Assembly: GCA_963693305.1 (NCBI GenBank)
Contig: OY855906.1
Location: 9,268,102-9,332,101 of the forward strand
Direction: 5' to 3'
Source: Meandrina meandrites
Taxonomy: Eukaryota; Cnidaria; Anthozoa; Scleractinia; Meandrinidae
Length of the DNA: 64,000 nucleotides
In this document: positions 25,501-37,745 of the stretch, piece by piece
Numbering within the stretch: position 1 is the first letter of the stretch
Layout: every line of letters starts with the position of its first letter
Made by a program: the position numbers and the translations under genes
Notes under the pieces: model-generated
Seen by the model: only the letters and a program-made list of their open reading frames with translations
What the model was told of the DNA's origin: nothing
Database searches by the model: none

Positions 25501-28035
25501 CGTTACGAAACCGCTAACGGAAACACAAGTTATCCGTGGTTTTTCCGGATCGGTTTCACATGTTTCTGTAACGTTTCCGTTTACGGATTCTTGGAATTTC
25601 GTCCTGTGCTGTCATAACAAATGTTACAGCTACGTTTCGTGCATTTCAGAGTAAGGGCACAGACTATTAGGAAACATAAATATATCTTTATTTCAGCTAT
25701 CTTTCATGTCTGTAACAGTGAATTAAATTCAGTTAATTGGCAGGACAGTACCGTATATAAAAATGCAATTTACAGCTCAATACTGAATGTATGTGTGTTC
25801 TGTTCCTCAAAACGTAGACATTTACATGCAATTCAAACTGAAGTGGTCATTTTACTCATCAAACCACGAATTATACTTACCTTTTTCTTAGCCAGCTCAA
25901 CGGCAAGATCCTGAACTGATGGTTTGCTGGAAGAGTGACTTGGGTAATCAGAAGAAGGGTCACGCTTAGTTTGTGCAACACTCACCGAGGACTTGCTGAC
26001 CACTCCACCCTGAAAAAATTATATCACTGCATTAGTTTCAGTTCGCCAAGTAAGAAGAAATACAAACGCGCTCCTTTTATGAATCAACCTGGCAGAGTGA
26101 TTGTGTCCATTGTATACGAAGAACTCACTTTAGGAGTAGCATAAAATGTAGCTCATTTCAAGGGCTATTTTGTTACTAAGTCTTTGCAAGACACAAGAAC
26201 TCTAATTCAAAGGCCATCTAGAAATTACTTCAGAACATCCAATTAATTAAAAATTCCCAACAAAAAAAATCACCTAGAAGCAACAACATCACTTCTTACT
26301 TCTTAGTCCTATATTCGTAGTTTTTGCTCGTAGTTTTTGCTTTGACAGTTTTATTCATCAGTCAATATTTTTCAAGAAACAATGATATAAGCCACCCGCC
26401 CTTTTTAGCGACAAACTGTTTTGTTAACTGACTAAGTCTTTGCAAGACACAATAACTCTAATTGAAAGGCTATCTAGAGAATACTTCAGAACATCCAATC
26501 AACTAAAAATTCTCAACCAAAAAAATCACCTAGAAGCATTAACATCACTTCTTACTTCTTAATCTTACATTCACATCCTCTTTATAACTGTAAGTGCTTA
26601 TGCTATTGCTTCGCCTGTTGCTCATAGATTTGGCTTTGCCAATCAGTTTATTAATCGATTTATGTTGCGAGATCTACGAAATGTGTATGCAGGCATTGTA
26701 ACTCCATATTGACGGTTGTCAGTAGCAGAGAAAAGTGCAACAAATTTAAAATAGCGCCTAGCCCCCTTTTTAATTTGAATCTTAAACAAGTTTTAACCCT
26801 TAATATGCTAAGTCCGGATTATTCCGGGATTTGGAGGAATGTCCATTCAACCACTTGTGACGTCACGAATTTGCACGTCAGCAGATTCTGCAACTAATAC
26901 CGGTTGGATAGATCTTTCCACAGGACTGTCCATTTTGACGATCGACTGCAATCTGACACTGAGCTAATCGAAAAAAACGTGATCAGTTTTTGGTACAAAA
27001 TTGGTGGTAAAACAGGCCAATATACCTGTAAAAAAACAAAAAGGTAAAAAAGTTCTCACTAAAATGAGTTAAGTGCCTTGGAAAAACATTTAAAGTTCCA
27101 AGGCACTTAACTCATTTTTGTGAGAACTTTTTTACCTTTTTTGTATTTTTTAAGTGCCACGCAGCACAGGAAAATTTATTTTTCCATTTATCTTGATCAA
27201 TATACCTGTACTTGATCATGGTCTCCTTTCCACAACTTTTCATTGCTAAAGATCAAAACTTTTCAGGTCAAAAGAAAGGATGTACGGTGTAGAAGGTAGA
27301 GAGAATAAGAAAGCAGAGAAAAACGAAAAGCAACGCAGCGAGGAAAAAAATCGGAACTGTTCGGCAAAAAAAAGTCCAAATTTTGGCTTATGCGCATGCG
27401 CCAAAGTAAATATTGTACATTTTTACATGAAATCTTCCTCAAAATCTTACTGCAGTGTAAGAAAATGCATTTCAGGCAAAGTTTAGAGAAATTTAGCACC
27501 GTAGCGCCAAAAAAATCAATTTAACGGTTAAAAAAAACGTGTTTTTTGGAGTAAATTTAGCATATTAAGGGTTAAGATCATATGATGCCAGTGATGTGGC
27601 AATGTCAATATTTGCAAGCATCTGTTTGCAATGATCAATTTAACCATGAGTACGAAAATAACTTTAGATGATAAAACTTGTATGAGAAAATGTAAAAAGT
27701 CAGAGAGGAACAGTGGAATAAATAAGAGGAAAGTACATGAATTTCACACTCACAGGACGAACGTTTTGAACGACACCACTGTATAGAACTGAATGGCACT
27801 TTGTCCGCCAATTACTTTCTTGCTGTTTTGGAGTAAGCTGTTTTATTGGTTTGGGAAAACATAGTGCGAGGCTATACTTCAAGGTCGTGAAGCGAACTCG
27901 GTTTATGTTGATCAACTCAAGAAAGTTTTTTTCTAGCGAATGAAAACTATTCAGTCATAAGTGATTAAGGAAATTAAAACTTACCAGTGAAAGAGCAAGA
28001 AAACAGCACAACAGTGGCAGATACTGGGATGCCAT
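22509..28035 (-). CDS. Olfactomedin gene B: secreted olfactomedin-domain protein
   Basis: Six coding exons: 28035-27985, 26009-25881, 25253-25181, 24387-24120, 23512-23265, 22774-22509. Total 1035 nt, 344 aa, all junctions in phase. Exon 1 alone is a signal peptide core ([17 protein letters not shown]). Residues 18-84 form a Ser-rich then helical, coiled-coil-like linker ([24 protein letters not shown]), a likely oligomerisation segment. The olfactomedin domain (85-344) uses three exons with the same phases as gene A; it keeps the DSC and CGVIYC cysteines and the calcium-site pattern (GMD, NA, VD). There is no collagen or Ig part. A dibasic KR precedes the linker but is not a full furin consensus. 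Likely extracellular, perhaps assembling with paralogues. Confidence 0.92.
22972..23043 (+). tRNA. tRNA or tRNA-like gene, possible Thr(GGT)
   Basis: A 72-nt sequence with a perfect 7-bp acceptor pair (GGCTTCA / TGAAGCC), D arm GCTC...GAGC, A box TAGCTCAGTTGG, B box GGTTCGAATCC and a T8 terminator at 23047-23054. The anticodon arm is irregular: with TCGCA/CGCGG as stem, the loop is CCGGTAT, giving anticodon GGT but C instead of the universal T at position 33, with mismatches in the anticodon and T stems. No CCA is encoded. It may be a decaying tRNA or a tRNA-derived SINE head. It sits antisense within the gene B intron 22775-23264. Confidence 0.55.
23570..23912. repeat. GGAA/GGAC/GGAT compound microsatellite
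   Basis: About 340 bp of tetranucleotide repeats that change register from (GGAA)n through (GGAC)n to (GGAT)n and then ATGA variants, in the gene B intron 23513-24119. The plus strand is almost pure purine plus scattered T/C. The long open frames it produces on both strands are artefacts. Confidence 0.95.
25310..25609. mobile_element. 300-bp MITE in gene B intron
   Basis: The 14-bp end GCACAGGACGAAAT (25310) is inverted at 25596-25609 (ATTTCGTCCTGTGC). The interior is filled with short GTTTCCG/CGGAAAC motifs in both orientations, structurally reminiscent of the MITE at 22047. It lies between exons 25181-25253 and 25881-26009. Confidence 0.75.
26172..26575. repeat. Diverged direct duplication, ~145-bp units
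   Basis: The block beginning ctaagtctttgcaagacaca and ending cacttcttacttctta occurs at 26175-26310 and about 256 bp later at 26431-26565, with several substitutions. It lies in the first intron of gene B. Confidence 0.8.
26797..27571. mobile_element. Non-autonomous piggyBac-type element with TTAA duplication
   Basis: The ends CCCTTAATATGCTAA (26797) and TTAGCATATTAAGGG (to 27571) are inverted and flanked by TTAA at 26793-26796 and 27572-27575. CCC termini plus TTAA identify a piggyBac-type element. It is 775 bp with no transposase, and its terminal sequence differs from the element at 1-1620. An internal hairpin (27030-27150) is present. It occupies the first intron of gene B. Confidence 0.85.
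27030..27150. repeat. Hairpin inside the piggyBac-type MITE
   Basis: Arms of about 52 bp: aaaaaggtaaaaaagttctc with gagttaagtgccttgg on the left, and their complements on the right, around a 16-bp loop. Possibly a separate foldback element nested in the larger one. Confidence 0.8.
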
Positions 28036-28177
28036 CTCGTTAACGTCGAAAATTGACGAATTACGAATCTGCAAGAAAAAACTTTCTTTCTAATTAATGA
28101 ATCAAACTTAAAGGACAAATAAGCATGGATCAGAGAGAAAAAAAAATCCCTTATAGCAAACGCCGGAAAAACTTACG
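28036..28177 (-). promoter_or_regulatory. Gene B 5' leader with probable noncoding exon
   Basis: A splice acceptor (ttgcag, minus strand) lies 33 nt upstream of the gene B start codon (exon part 28036-28068). A donor TCTC/GTAAGT ends a likely noncoding exon at 28177. The same arrangement exists in gene D (acceptor 28 nt upstream of ATG, donor at 61128), so the leader intron is conserved between paralogues. No convincing TATA box was found above it. Confidence 0.5.
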
Positions 28178-28577
28178 AGATAAAAGGTTTAATTTTAAAT
28201 AGACGATCATGAATTAATGCAAGTCTACGTCAGTCTACGTTAATTTTTTCTTTAGTATTTTCTCGCCGCTTCTTTAGATTACGGCGGGCTTTCCTTCCCA
28301 AGGCTGTACAAAGATCGCCTCCTTCTTTTGTTGTCAACGACATTTAATTTTCATACAATTTACTCTTGTGTTTTATTGCATGTAAAACAAATAAGTACTG
28401 CTCGTGTGTACAGTTTACAATGTAAGCATGCCTTCATATAACAGATTGGATACTGTATACGAAAAAAAAATATTTGAACACTGTGCGGTGAGAACCGAAA
28501 TGTTTCATGTGCTCTTAAGATGGTTATTATATTTGCTTGTTTCTTCAGTTCTCTTGATACAGAGATTGCATTTAGAG
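28178..28577. other. Presumed gene B promoter region
   Basis: No gene or repeat recognised between the putative gene B leader exon and the first unit of the satellite array. Confidence 0.35.
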
Positions 28578-29333
28578 TACTTTTTACCGTCATTGCGGAA
28601 TTTTAGACTTCGACGCCTTGCTGTCTTCATCAAAGTTCGTGCTATTGTGTTTTGGTCACGTCACCGAAAGATAAGTAGACAATTGAGCGGGACATTCTTT
28701 TGAGCTGCATCTGAACATGCCTTAATAAAAAAACCTTTTATTACTCAGACTGGTGTTATGACATGTATAGAAAGGTTGATTCAGCACTAATTACGCTCTT
28801 TGATTCAGGAATTTGTCGCAGAATAACTAGAGCTCGATTAGACTTTTGTACTAGTTTTTATTCGTTTCTTTTTCTAATAATCTGACCGATTTCCATGATT
28901 TCAAATTGATGACAAATTGTCTCGCTTCATTAGAAGATCTTTGTACTCTGGGCAGTCAGAGAACCGAATGCTTCATATATATTTTTTCTTTTGATAATGC
29001 ATCAGTCAATTGAAACCCCGGCCCCCCGACCCCCGGGACTTGGCGGGGATTTAACGCGTCCAAAGCCGGGATTTAACGCACTTTTAATGGCGCGTTGGCC
29101 CCGATGGGCGGTGGATTTAACAAATTGTCAGTAGACCGGAGCCGTGGAGCGGTGATTTAACAGAACTTTAACATCAAAATAAAGGTGGACTTCTGCATCT
29201 AATAAAAGTAAAATCGGCATATTGAAGGCCAGCTTTCGCTGGACATGGAAATTGCAGCTTAAGAGGCTGGAGCTTTTAATGATAGAAACGAAAACAGGTG
29301 AATTTCAAATAGACCAACGATATCGATTTAAGT

Positions 29334-30181
29334 TACAGTCGACTTCCGATAACTCGAACCTCGCGCTAACTCGAACCAAAATCGATTTCCACTGGATTTC
29401 CGTCATACATTTTCTGTAATTTTACCCTCGGCAACTCGAACCTCCCGCTAACTCGAACCAATTTTCGTTTGCCTTCAGGTCATTTTCTATATAATTTAAC
29501 CCTCGATAATTCGAACCATGTCTGTCAATACGTGCCAAGTCAAAACAAGCAGTGTACTATAGTCCAAAAAATTGATTTTATCTTGAAATGAAAACGAGTC
29601 ACGAGTCAAACCGGCCTCCGAAGCGCCACTCAAAATATGAACTGTGCCCCTGGGACTGTGCCACGCTGTTGACGTGCTGCAGACGTTCAGTTTGTTTGTG
29701 GAGGTTGACAACGATTCTTTCAAAGGGCGTACTTATTCTGACTATTCTGCTGCTCTGCTTTGTTTCACGTTACGTTACGTTGCAATATAAACGGCTAATT
29801 TTAAAAGTACATTGTTCCATTTTCACTCGACCTCTTTATACTATAATCAAATTTTATTAACTGAAAATACAGACTGTATGAATAGTAAAACACCAGTTTC
29901 TCGTTATTTTTTATTGCTCAGTCTCAACTCCCGATAACTCGAACCGTTTTCATTTTCCCTTGAAGGTTGGAGTTATCGGGAGCACGGCAAACATGTAAAA
30001 CAGTATATATTAGATATTAGATATGTTTATCATTTTGACGTTTTATAATAATAAAGTTTGTCATTCATTCATTCATTCATTCATTCATTCATTCATTCAT
30101 TCATTCATTCATTCATTCATTCATTCATTCATTCATTCATTCATTCATTCATTCATTCATTCATTCATTCAGTCGACTGTA
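29334..30181. mobile_element. Nested pogo/Tigger-like element
   Basis: The ends TACAGTCGACT (29334) and AGTCGACTGTA (to 30181) are inverted with TA at the tips. The left part repeats aactcgaacc several times (29345-29520), and ataactcgaacc / ggttggagttatcggga recur near 29935-29985. Such repeated terminal motifs are typical of pogo-like ends. No transposase is left. Confidence 0.6.
30060..30170. repeat. (TCAT)n microsatellite
   Basis: About 27 perfect tetranucleotide repeats next to the right end of the nested element. Frames encoding Ser-Phe-Ile-His repeats are artefacts. Confidence 0.97.
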
Positions 30182-30854
30182 TTTCTCCATTTGGTTCGGA
30201 TGTAGCGGGGCTTTTAACAGACGTCTTGGCCCTAGGGGCGGGGAAATAAGCCGTTTTTTAACACTTGGTAAGTGTTAAATTCCCCGCTAAGTCCCGGGGG
30301 TTGGGGGGCCGGAGTTTCAATTGACTGATGCATAACAGAGTCTGCATTTAGAGTGCCTTTTAGCGTCAACGCGGAATTTTAGAGCACAGCATTTTCCTGT
30401 TTTGATCAATTATCTTTGTGCTATCGTGCTTTTGGTCACGTCAATCATGGAAGTTTTTTAACTAGATAAATGAGCAGAGCAATATTGAGAACATTCTGGG
30501 AACTGCACCTGTTCATAACTTAAGCAGGTGTTTTAAGAATTTTAGGACATCTTTTTCCCAATGAAATCCCAAACTAATTCCGCTGCCTTTATTTTGTTCA
30601 CATAGTTCCGTTCTATTGTATTGGTCTCAGTTGTGAACTCCAGTACTATGAGAAATGGCTGTTGTTATGACATATAAACAAAGGCTACTCCAGCACAAAT
30701 TCCGCTCTGCAGTTCAGTGTTCGAGATGAAATCCTCCTTCTATTGCCAAATATTGCAGAATATAGTTAAGGTTGTTCAGTTAACTAACAATACTCGATTA
30801 GACTCTATGTATCAGTTGTTATATTCTTTTCCTTTTATAATATATTTCCATGAG

Positions 30855-33450
30855 GATGATGTTTGATGGCCAATTGTCTCGCTTCAGTAGAAGTTACCCT
30901 TCCAAAATTCTAACTGCGGTTCCTTCCGTAAAACGTAATCAAAATTTACCCTCGCTCGCGTGAAAAACAAGGACTTGTTATGATGGCATGTTGATTAGAT
31001 TGACCGCATTGTTAAGTTTCAACCGGCGGAGAAAGAGACAAGGAGTGACGTGCACAAGATTACTCGAGTTGTTTACCCGAATGTGTAATTGTTTGGCCTC
31101 ACTTTTTTCGAATAGGAAAAGTAATTATCCTTGGTGGTTTTTAAATAGTCAGGACTACAATGATCATTTTAAATGATAATAATGCAACAACCGCCATAAA
31201 AGTGTGCAGGTTGTGAATTACCAAATCGTCGTCTCCAAATGAGAGATTTCAAATGAGCAATTCAATCTTTCTGGGGTCCTTTCTCGTAACCGGAAAAAAT
31301 ACATTGAATTAACAAACATCGTAAAAACGTTGATTAGCATTTAATGAAAGTAATACGTAAATAAAGATAATAAGCAGGGCATTTGTGTTCATTATAGGTT
31401 ATTATATTTGTTCCGTTCTTTTCTGCTCATAGTAAACTATATATCAGTAAACTTTTAGTTAGTTTTCATTTTGTGTAAGTTTTCTACCGTCAACGCGGAA
31501 TTTTTATACTACAATGTGTTCCTGTTTTGATCAAAGTCTGTGCTATTGTGCTTTTGGCCATGTCACTCAAAGGTTATAAGAAGGCAATGAGCCGGACATT
31601 CTTCTGAGCTACACCTCAGACTGGTATTATGACATGTATTGAAAGGTTGATTCAGCACTAATTACGCTATTTGATTCAGATATAATCTGTTTCTATGACC
31701 AAATTATTGGAAAATAAAGTTAGGGTTCTTCAGTTAATTAACTCAGTAGTTAATGAGACTTTTGTATCAGATCGGTTTATTTATCGTTTCTTTTTCCAAT
31801 AATCTGACCGTTTTCCATGATAACGATTTTTTATGACAAATTGCCTCGCTTCACTGATTAGTGTGTAAAATCTACATTGTAAGCATGTCTTCATGACATA
31901 TTGGGTGCTTTATTTGAATTAAATCTTTGTTCCCTGGGCGGCCAGAGAACCGATTGCTTCATATTTGTTTTTTTTCCTTTGATAAAGGAGTTTGCATTTA
32001 GAGTACTTGTTACCGTCAACGCGGAATTTTAGAGCACAGCATTTTCCTGTTTTGATCAATTAAGTTCGTGCTGTCGTGCTTTTGGCCGCGTCAATGAAAG
32101 GTTATAAGTAGATAATCGAGCAGAGCAGTATTGAGAACATTCTGTGAACTGCTCCTGTTCATACATTAATACAAACTGTTTCTTTCTACAAATTAAGCAG
32201 GTGTTTAAAGGATTTTAAGAAACTTATGTTTTTCACACTAGTTCCGTTTTACCCCAGGCCCGGTTCTGTTGTATTGGTCTCGCGACACTCAAGTACTAGA
32301 GACTGTTGTCATGACATATAAAGAAATGCTAATGCGGCACAAATTTCAGTTGTTCGAGATGAAATCCCCTTGTATTACCAGAATAAAGTTGAGGTTCTTC
32401 AATTAATTAATAATACTCGCTTAGGCTTGTGTATTAGCTATTTTTCTTTTCCTTGTATAATAAATTGTACACGTTTCAATGAGTACCATGTTTGATGGCC
32501 AATTGTCTCGCGTCAGTAGACGTGTGTACAATCTACATTGTAACGTATGTTTTTATAGCAGATAGAGAGCTGTATGTAAAAGATAATCTCTGTACATTTC
32601 TAGTGTTTGTTTCTTTCTTTTGATAGAGTTTGCAGGTAGAGTACTTTTTTTACCTCAACGCGGAATTTTAAACTACAGCCTTTTTCTGTTTTAATGTGAC
32701 ATTTCGAGAGATGCAAAGCTAAAGCCGAAACAAATTACACTTTTGGTTTCAGATTTTGCTTCAATATTGCAGAATCAAGTTAAGATTTTTCACAGTAACT
32801 AACAATGCTTGGTTAAGCTTTTGTTTCAGTTGTTATTTTTCTTTTCCGTTTATCAGAAAACAGATTCCCAAGAGTACGATATTTGACGATAATTGGCAAA
32901 TAATGAGCAGGGCATATGCAAGTTGAAATAAGTAATTATACTTGGTGGTTTTTAAATAGTCAGGGTTACAATGACCATTCTAAAACTGCAACATCCGCTA
33001 TAATGGTGTGCAGGATGTGAATTACCAAGTCGTCGTCTCCAAATGAGAGATTTCAAATGAACAACTCAATCTTTCTGGGGTCCTTTCTCGTAACCGGAAA
33101 AAATATATTCGATCAACAAACATCGTTAAAACGATGATGAGCTTTTGATGAAAGTAATATGTTAATCCTAAATATAACAAGCAGGGCATAGGTAACTCAA
33201 AATAAGTGAATTCTGATATGTTTCCAGGAATACACTTGGGCCTACCTCGTAATGAAGCAAAAACACGTCTTCACTCGCAGCTGCACTCGGCACAAATGAC
33301 AAGAACCTGACAAGCAGGTGTGATCACGTGGGAAGGAAACTTTTGAGTGGCATGGGAAGGGGTGAAGTTCAATTAAACCAAAAAAGGAAATGTTTAATAC
33401 TGATGCAAAATTAAGGCCTATCATAAGTTTCTATTTAACAATTAGACATA
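30855..33450. repeat. Segmental duplication, left copy (partner 35150-37745)
   Basis: About 2.6 kb repeated at an offset of 4.29-4.30 kb with only scattered substitutions and small indels. Example: atgttgatt/cagattgaccgc at 30988 and 35280; cctacctcgtaatgaagc at 33241 and 37542. This is far more similar than other unit pairs in the array, so the copy is recent. Confidence 0.85.
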
Positions 33451-34161
33451 GATCGTCACGGTAAGAAACTGTTTAGTTTCGATTAATTTTAGATATGTCA
33501 TGCACGAGCAAACGCTAACATATCTTCATGGCAGACTGGGTGCAGTACATAAAAATTCATCGGTACAGACAGAACTGAATTGCTTTTTAATGTTTGTTCT
33601 TTAGAGGTTATCATAAGTGGATAATTGAGAGGCACATCCTTCTGAGCTGCATCTGTGCATACGTTAATGAAAACCTTTCATTACTCAGACTGCTGTTATG
33701 ACATTATTAAAAGGTTGATTCAGCACTTATTACACTCTTTGATACAGATGAAATCCTGGTTCTATGACAAATTATTGCGGAATAAAGATAAGGTTCTTCA
33801 GTTAACTACTGTAACTCAGTACTCAATTAGACTTTTGGATTAGTTTTTATTTATCGGTTCCTTTTCTAATAATCTGACTGATTTCCATGATTACGATTTT
33901 TGTTGACAAATTGTATAGCTTCCTTAAAAAGTGTGTACCGTCTATATTAGGTACTGTCAAGAGACGATTAACATACTCATGGTACTGTGTATGAATAACA
34001 TGTTTCATGTTTTCTTACTACATATTTTTTCCCTTTGATAACAGAGTTTGCATTTAGAGTACTTTTTCCCGTCAACGCGGAATTTTAGAGCACAGCATTT
34101 TCCTGTTTTGATCAATTAAGTTCGGACTATTGTGCTTTTGAGCACGTCAGTGAAAGGTTAT

Positions 34162-34795
34162 AACATAGAGGGCAAAATTACTGAATTCTGAGAGCATTTT
34201 TACTTATTTTTAGTAATTGCCCGGGGCAAAATTACTTGGACGTGATTGGACGAGCGGAAAAATACTCGTTTCTAATTGGCTCAGTGCGCTGCACTTGGTT
34301 GCCTTCTTGATTGCGGGATTTTGAGCAGAATTTTGAAGCAATGCGCTCGCTTGTAAATCGCTTCGGAATTTGACTTCATTTTCCCGTTATTTGATGTAAA
34401 AGGAATGGAAAGGGGATGATAAATTGAAACGAAATGCCGATAGTTAAATCTCAGCAAACGAAAGATTAGTTTCCATTGAAAACTAGAAAACTTGCATCAG
34501 CTAGACACTTGGCGCGCGAGTTTGCGACGAAATTCATTTCATGGCAACCAGCTGCATCCTTGAGTTGGTTTCACTTCCGTCAAATGCGGCTTCATCACAT
34601 GCAGCCCATGCAGAGTAAGGAGCACAGAGTTTGTTCAGGAGAAGAAGATGGTCAGATTTAAAATGAGAAATTACCTGCATAAGTTTGTTTGGACTTGTCG
34701 CTTGCTGATTGCTTATTATTAGGGGTTCGTTTCGCCGGGTAAATCAGGCTCTATGTCATAAACAAATAATCGCATGATTCCTCGCAAAATTAAGG
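34162..34795. other. Unique insertion within the satellite array
   Basis: Array homology breaks after gaaaggttataa and resumes at attaatataaattcaaacc. The inserted ~630 bp includes two copies of ggcaaaattact near the left end and is otherwise unique. No terminal repeats or coding potential could be established. Confidence 0.4.
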
Positions 34796-35149
34796 ATTAA
34801 TATAAATTCAAACCGTTTCTTCCTACAGATTAAGCCGGTGTTTCAAGGATTTTAAGAAACATTATGAAATATCGGCTGCCTTTATGGGTCTTTATGTTTT
34901 TCATATAGTTCCGTTTTACTCCAGGCCCCGTTCTGTTGTGTTGCTCTTGCGACACTCAAATACAATAAAAGAAGGGACTGTTGTTATGATATATAAAGAG
35001 AGCTGGCTAATCCGGCCGCACAAATTTACGCTCTTTAGCTGTTCGAGATGAAATCCGCTTGTATTACCAGTTAACGAACAGTACCCCGGTTAGGCTTATG
35101 TATAAGTTATTTTTCTTTTCCTTTAATAATAAATTGTACATGTTTCAAT

Positions 35150-37745
35150 GAGTACGATGTTTGGTGGCCAATTGTCTCGCTTCAGTAGAAGTTACCCTTC
35201 CAAAATTCTAACTGCGGTTCCGTAAAACGTAATCAAAATTTACCCTCGCTCGTGAAAAACATGGACTTGTTATGATGGCATGTTGATCAGATTGACCGCA
35301 TTGTTAGCGGTTTCAACCGGTGGAGAAAGAAACAAGGAGTGACGTGCACAAGATTACTCGAGTTGTTTACCCGAATGTGTAATTGTTTGGCCTCACTTTT
35401 TTCGAATAGGAAAAGTAATTATCCTTGGTGGTTTTTAAATAGTCAGGACTACAATGGCCATTTTAAATGATAATAATGCAACAACCGCCATAAAAGTGTG
35501 CAGGTTGTGAATTACCAAATCGTCGTCTCCAAATGAGAGATTTCAAATGAGATATTTAATCTTTTTGGGGTCCTTTCTCGTAACCGGAAAAATACATTGA
35601 ATTAACAAACATCGTAAAAACGTTGATTAGCATTTAATGAAAGTAATACGTAAATAAAGATAATAAGCAGGGTATTTGTGTTCATTATAGGTTATTATAT
35701 TTGTTCCGTTCTTTTCTGCTCATAGTAAACTATATATCAGTAAACTTTTAGTTAGTTTTCATTTTGTGTAAGTTTTCTACCGTCAACGCGGAATTTTTAT
35801 ACTACAATGTGTTCCTGTTTTGATCAAAGTCCGTGCTATTGTGTTTTTGGCCACGTCACTCAAAGGTTATAAGAAGGCAATGAGCGGGACATTCTTCTGA
35901 GCTACACCTCAGACTGGTATTATGACATGTATTGAAAGGTTGATTCAGCACTAATTACACTATTTGATTCAGATAAAATCCGTTTCTATGACCAAATTAT
36001 TGCAAAATAAAGTTAGGGTTCTTCAGTTAACTAACTCAGTAGTCAATGAGACTTTTGTATCAGAGTTTATTTATCGTTTCTTTTTCCAACAATCTGACCG
36101 ATTTCCATGATAACGATTTTTTATGACAAATTGTCTCGCTTCACTGATTAGTGTGTACAATCTACATTGTAAGCATGTCTTCATGACATATTGGGTGCTT
36201 TATTTGAATTAAATCTTTGTTCCCTGGGCGGCGAGAGAACCGATTGCTTCATATTTGTTTTTTTTTTTCCTTTGATAACAGAGTTTGCATTTAGAGTATT
36301 TTTTACCGTCAACGCGGAATTTTAGAGCACAGCATTTTCCTGTTTTGATCAATTAAGTTCGTGCTATCGTGCTTTTGGCCGCGTCAATGAAAGGTTATAA
36401 GTAGATAATCGAGCAGAGCAGTATTGAGAACATTCTGTGAACTACACCTGTTAATACATTAATACAAACTGTTTCTTTCTACAAATTAAGTAGGTGTTTA
36501 AAGGATTTTAAGGAACTTATGTTTTTCACACTAGTTCCGTTTTCCCCCAGGCCCGGTTCTGTTGTATTGGTCTCGCGACACTCAAGTACTAGAGACTGTT
36601 GTCATGACATATAAAGAAATGCTAATGCGGCACAAATTTCAGTTGTTCGGGATGAAATCCCCTTGTATTACCAGAATAAAGTTGAGGTTCTTCCCTTAAC
36701 TAACAATACTCGCTTAGGCTTGTGTATTAGTTATTTTTCTATTCCTTTTATAATAAATTGTACACATTTCAATGAGTACGATGTTTGATGGCCAATTGTC
36801 TCGCTTCAGTGGACGCTAGTGCCGGCGTACATCTTACATTGTAACGTATGTTTTTATAGCAGATAGAGAGCTGTATGTAAAAGATAATCTCTGTACATTT
36901 CTAGTGTTTGTTTCTTTCTTTTGATAGAGTTTGCAGGTAGAGTACTTTTTTTACCTCAACGCGGAATTTTAAACTACAGCCTTTTTCTGTTCTAATGTGA
37001 CATTTCGAGAGATGCAAAGCTAAAGCCGAAACAAATTACACTTTTGGTTTCAGATTTTGCTTCAATATTGCAGAATCAAGTTAAGGTTTTTCACAGTAAC
37101 TAACAATGCTTGGTTAAGCTTTTGTTTCAGTTGTTATTTTTCTTTTCCGTTTATCAGAAAACAGATTCCCAAGAGTACGATATTTGACGATAATTGGCAA
37201 ATAATGAGCAGGGCATATGCAAGTTGAAATAAGTAATTATACTTGGTGGTTTTTAAATAGTCAGGGTTACAATGACCATTCTAAAACTGCAACATCCGCT
37301 ATAAAAGTGTGCAGGATGTGAATTACCAAGTCGTCGTCTCCAAATGAGAGATTTCAAATGAACAACTCAATCTTTCTGGGGTCCTTTCTCGTAACCGGAA
37401 AAAATATATTCGATCAACAAACATCGTTAAAACGATGATGAGCTTTTGATGAAAGTAATATGTTAATCCTAAAGATAACAAGCAGGGCATAGGTAACTCA
37501 AAATAAGTGAATTCTGATATGTTTCCAGGAATACACTTGGGCCTACCTCGTAATGAAGCAAAAACACGTCTTCACTCGCAGCTGCACTCGGCACAAATGA
37601 CAAGAACCTGACAAGCAGGTGTGATCACATGGGAAGGAAACTTTTGAGTGGCATGGGAAGGGGTCACTGAGGGGTGAAGTTCAATTAAACCAAAAAAGGA
37701 AATGTTTAATAGTGATGCAAAATTAAGACCTAGCATAAGTTACTG
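35150..37745. repeat. Segmental duplication, right copy
   Basis: Partner of 30855-33450. The two copies are separated by about 1.7 kb that includes the unique insertion at 34162-34795. Confidence 0.85.

Larger units (their letters stand above)
28998..30332. mobile_element. Harbinger-type non-autonomous element (TAA target duplication)
   Basis: Inverted ends of about 58 bp start TGCATCAGTCAATTGAAAC. TAA at 28995-28997 and 30333-30335 flanks them. Other array units read gataacagagtttgc uninterrupted, which confirms the empty site. A 3-bp TWA duplication is characteristic of PIF/Harbinger. It is 1.33 kb without transposase and contains a nested pogo-like element. Confidence 0.8.

Noticed and set aside
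30023..30249. Ser-Phe-Ile-His repeat proteins
   Set aside because: Translation of the (TCAT)n microsatellite.
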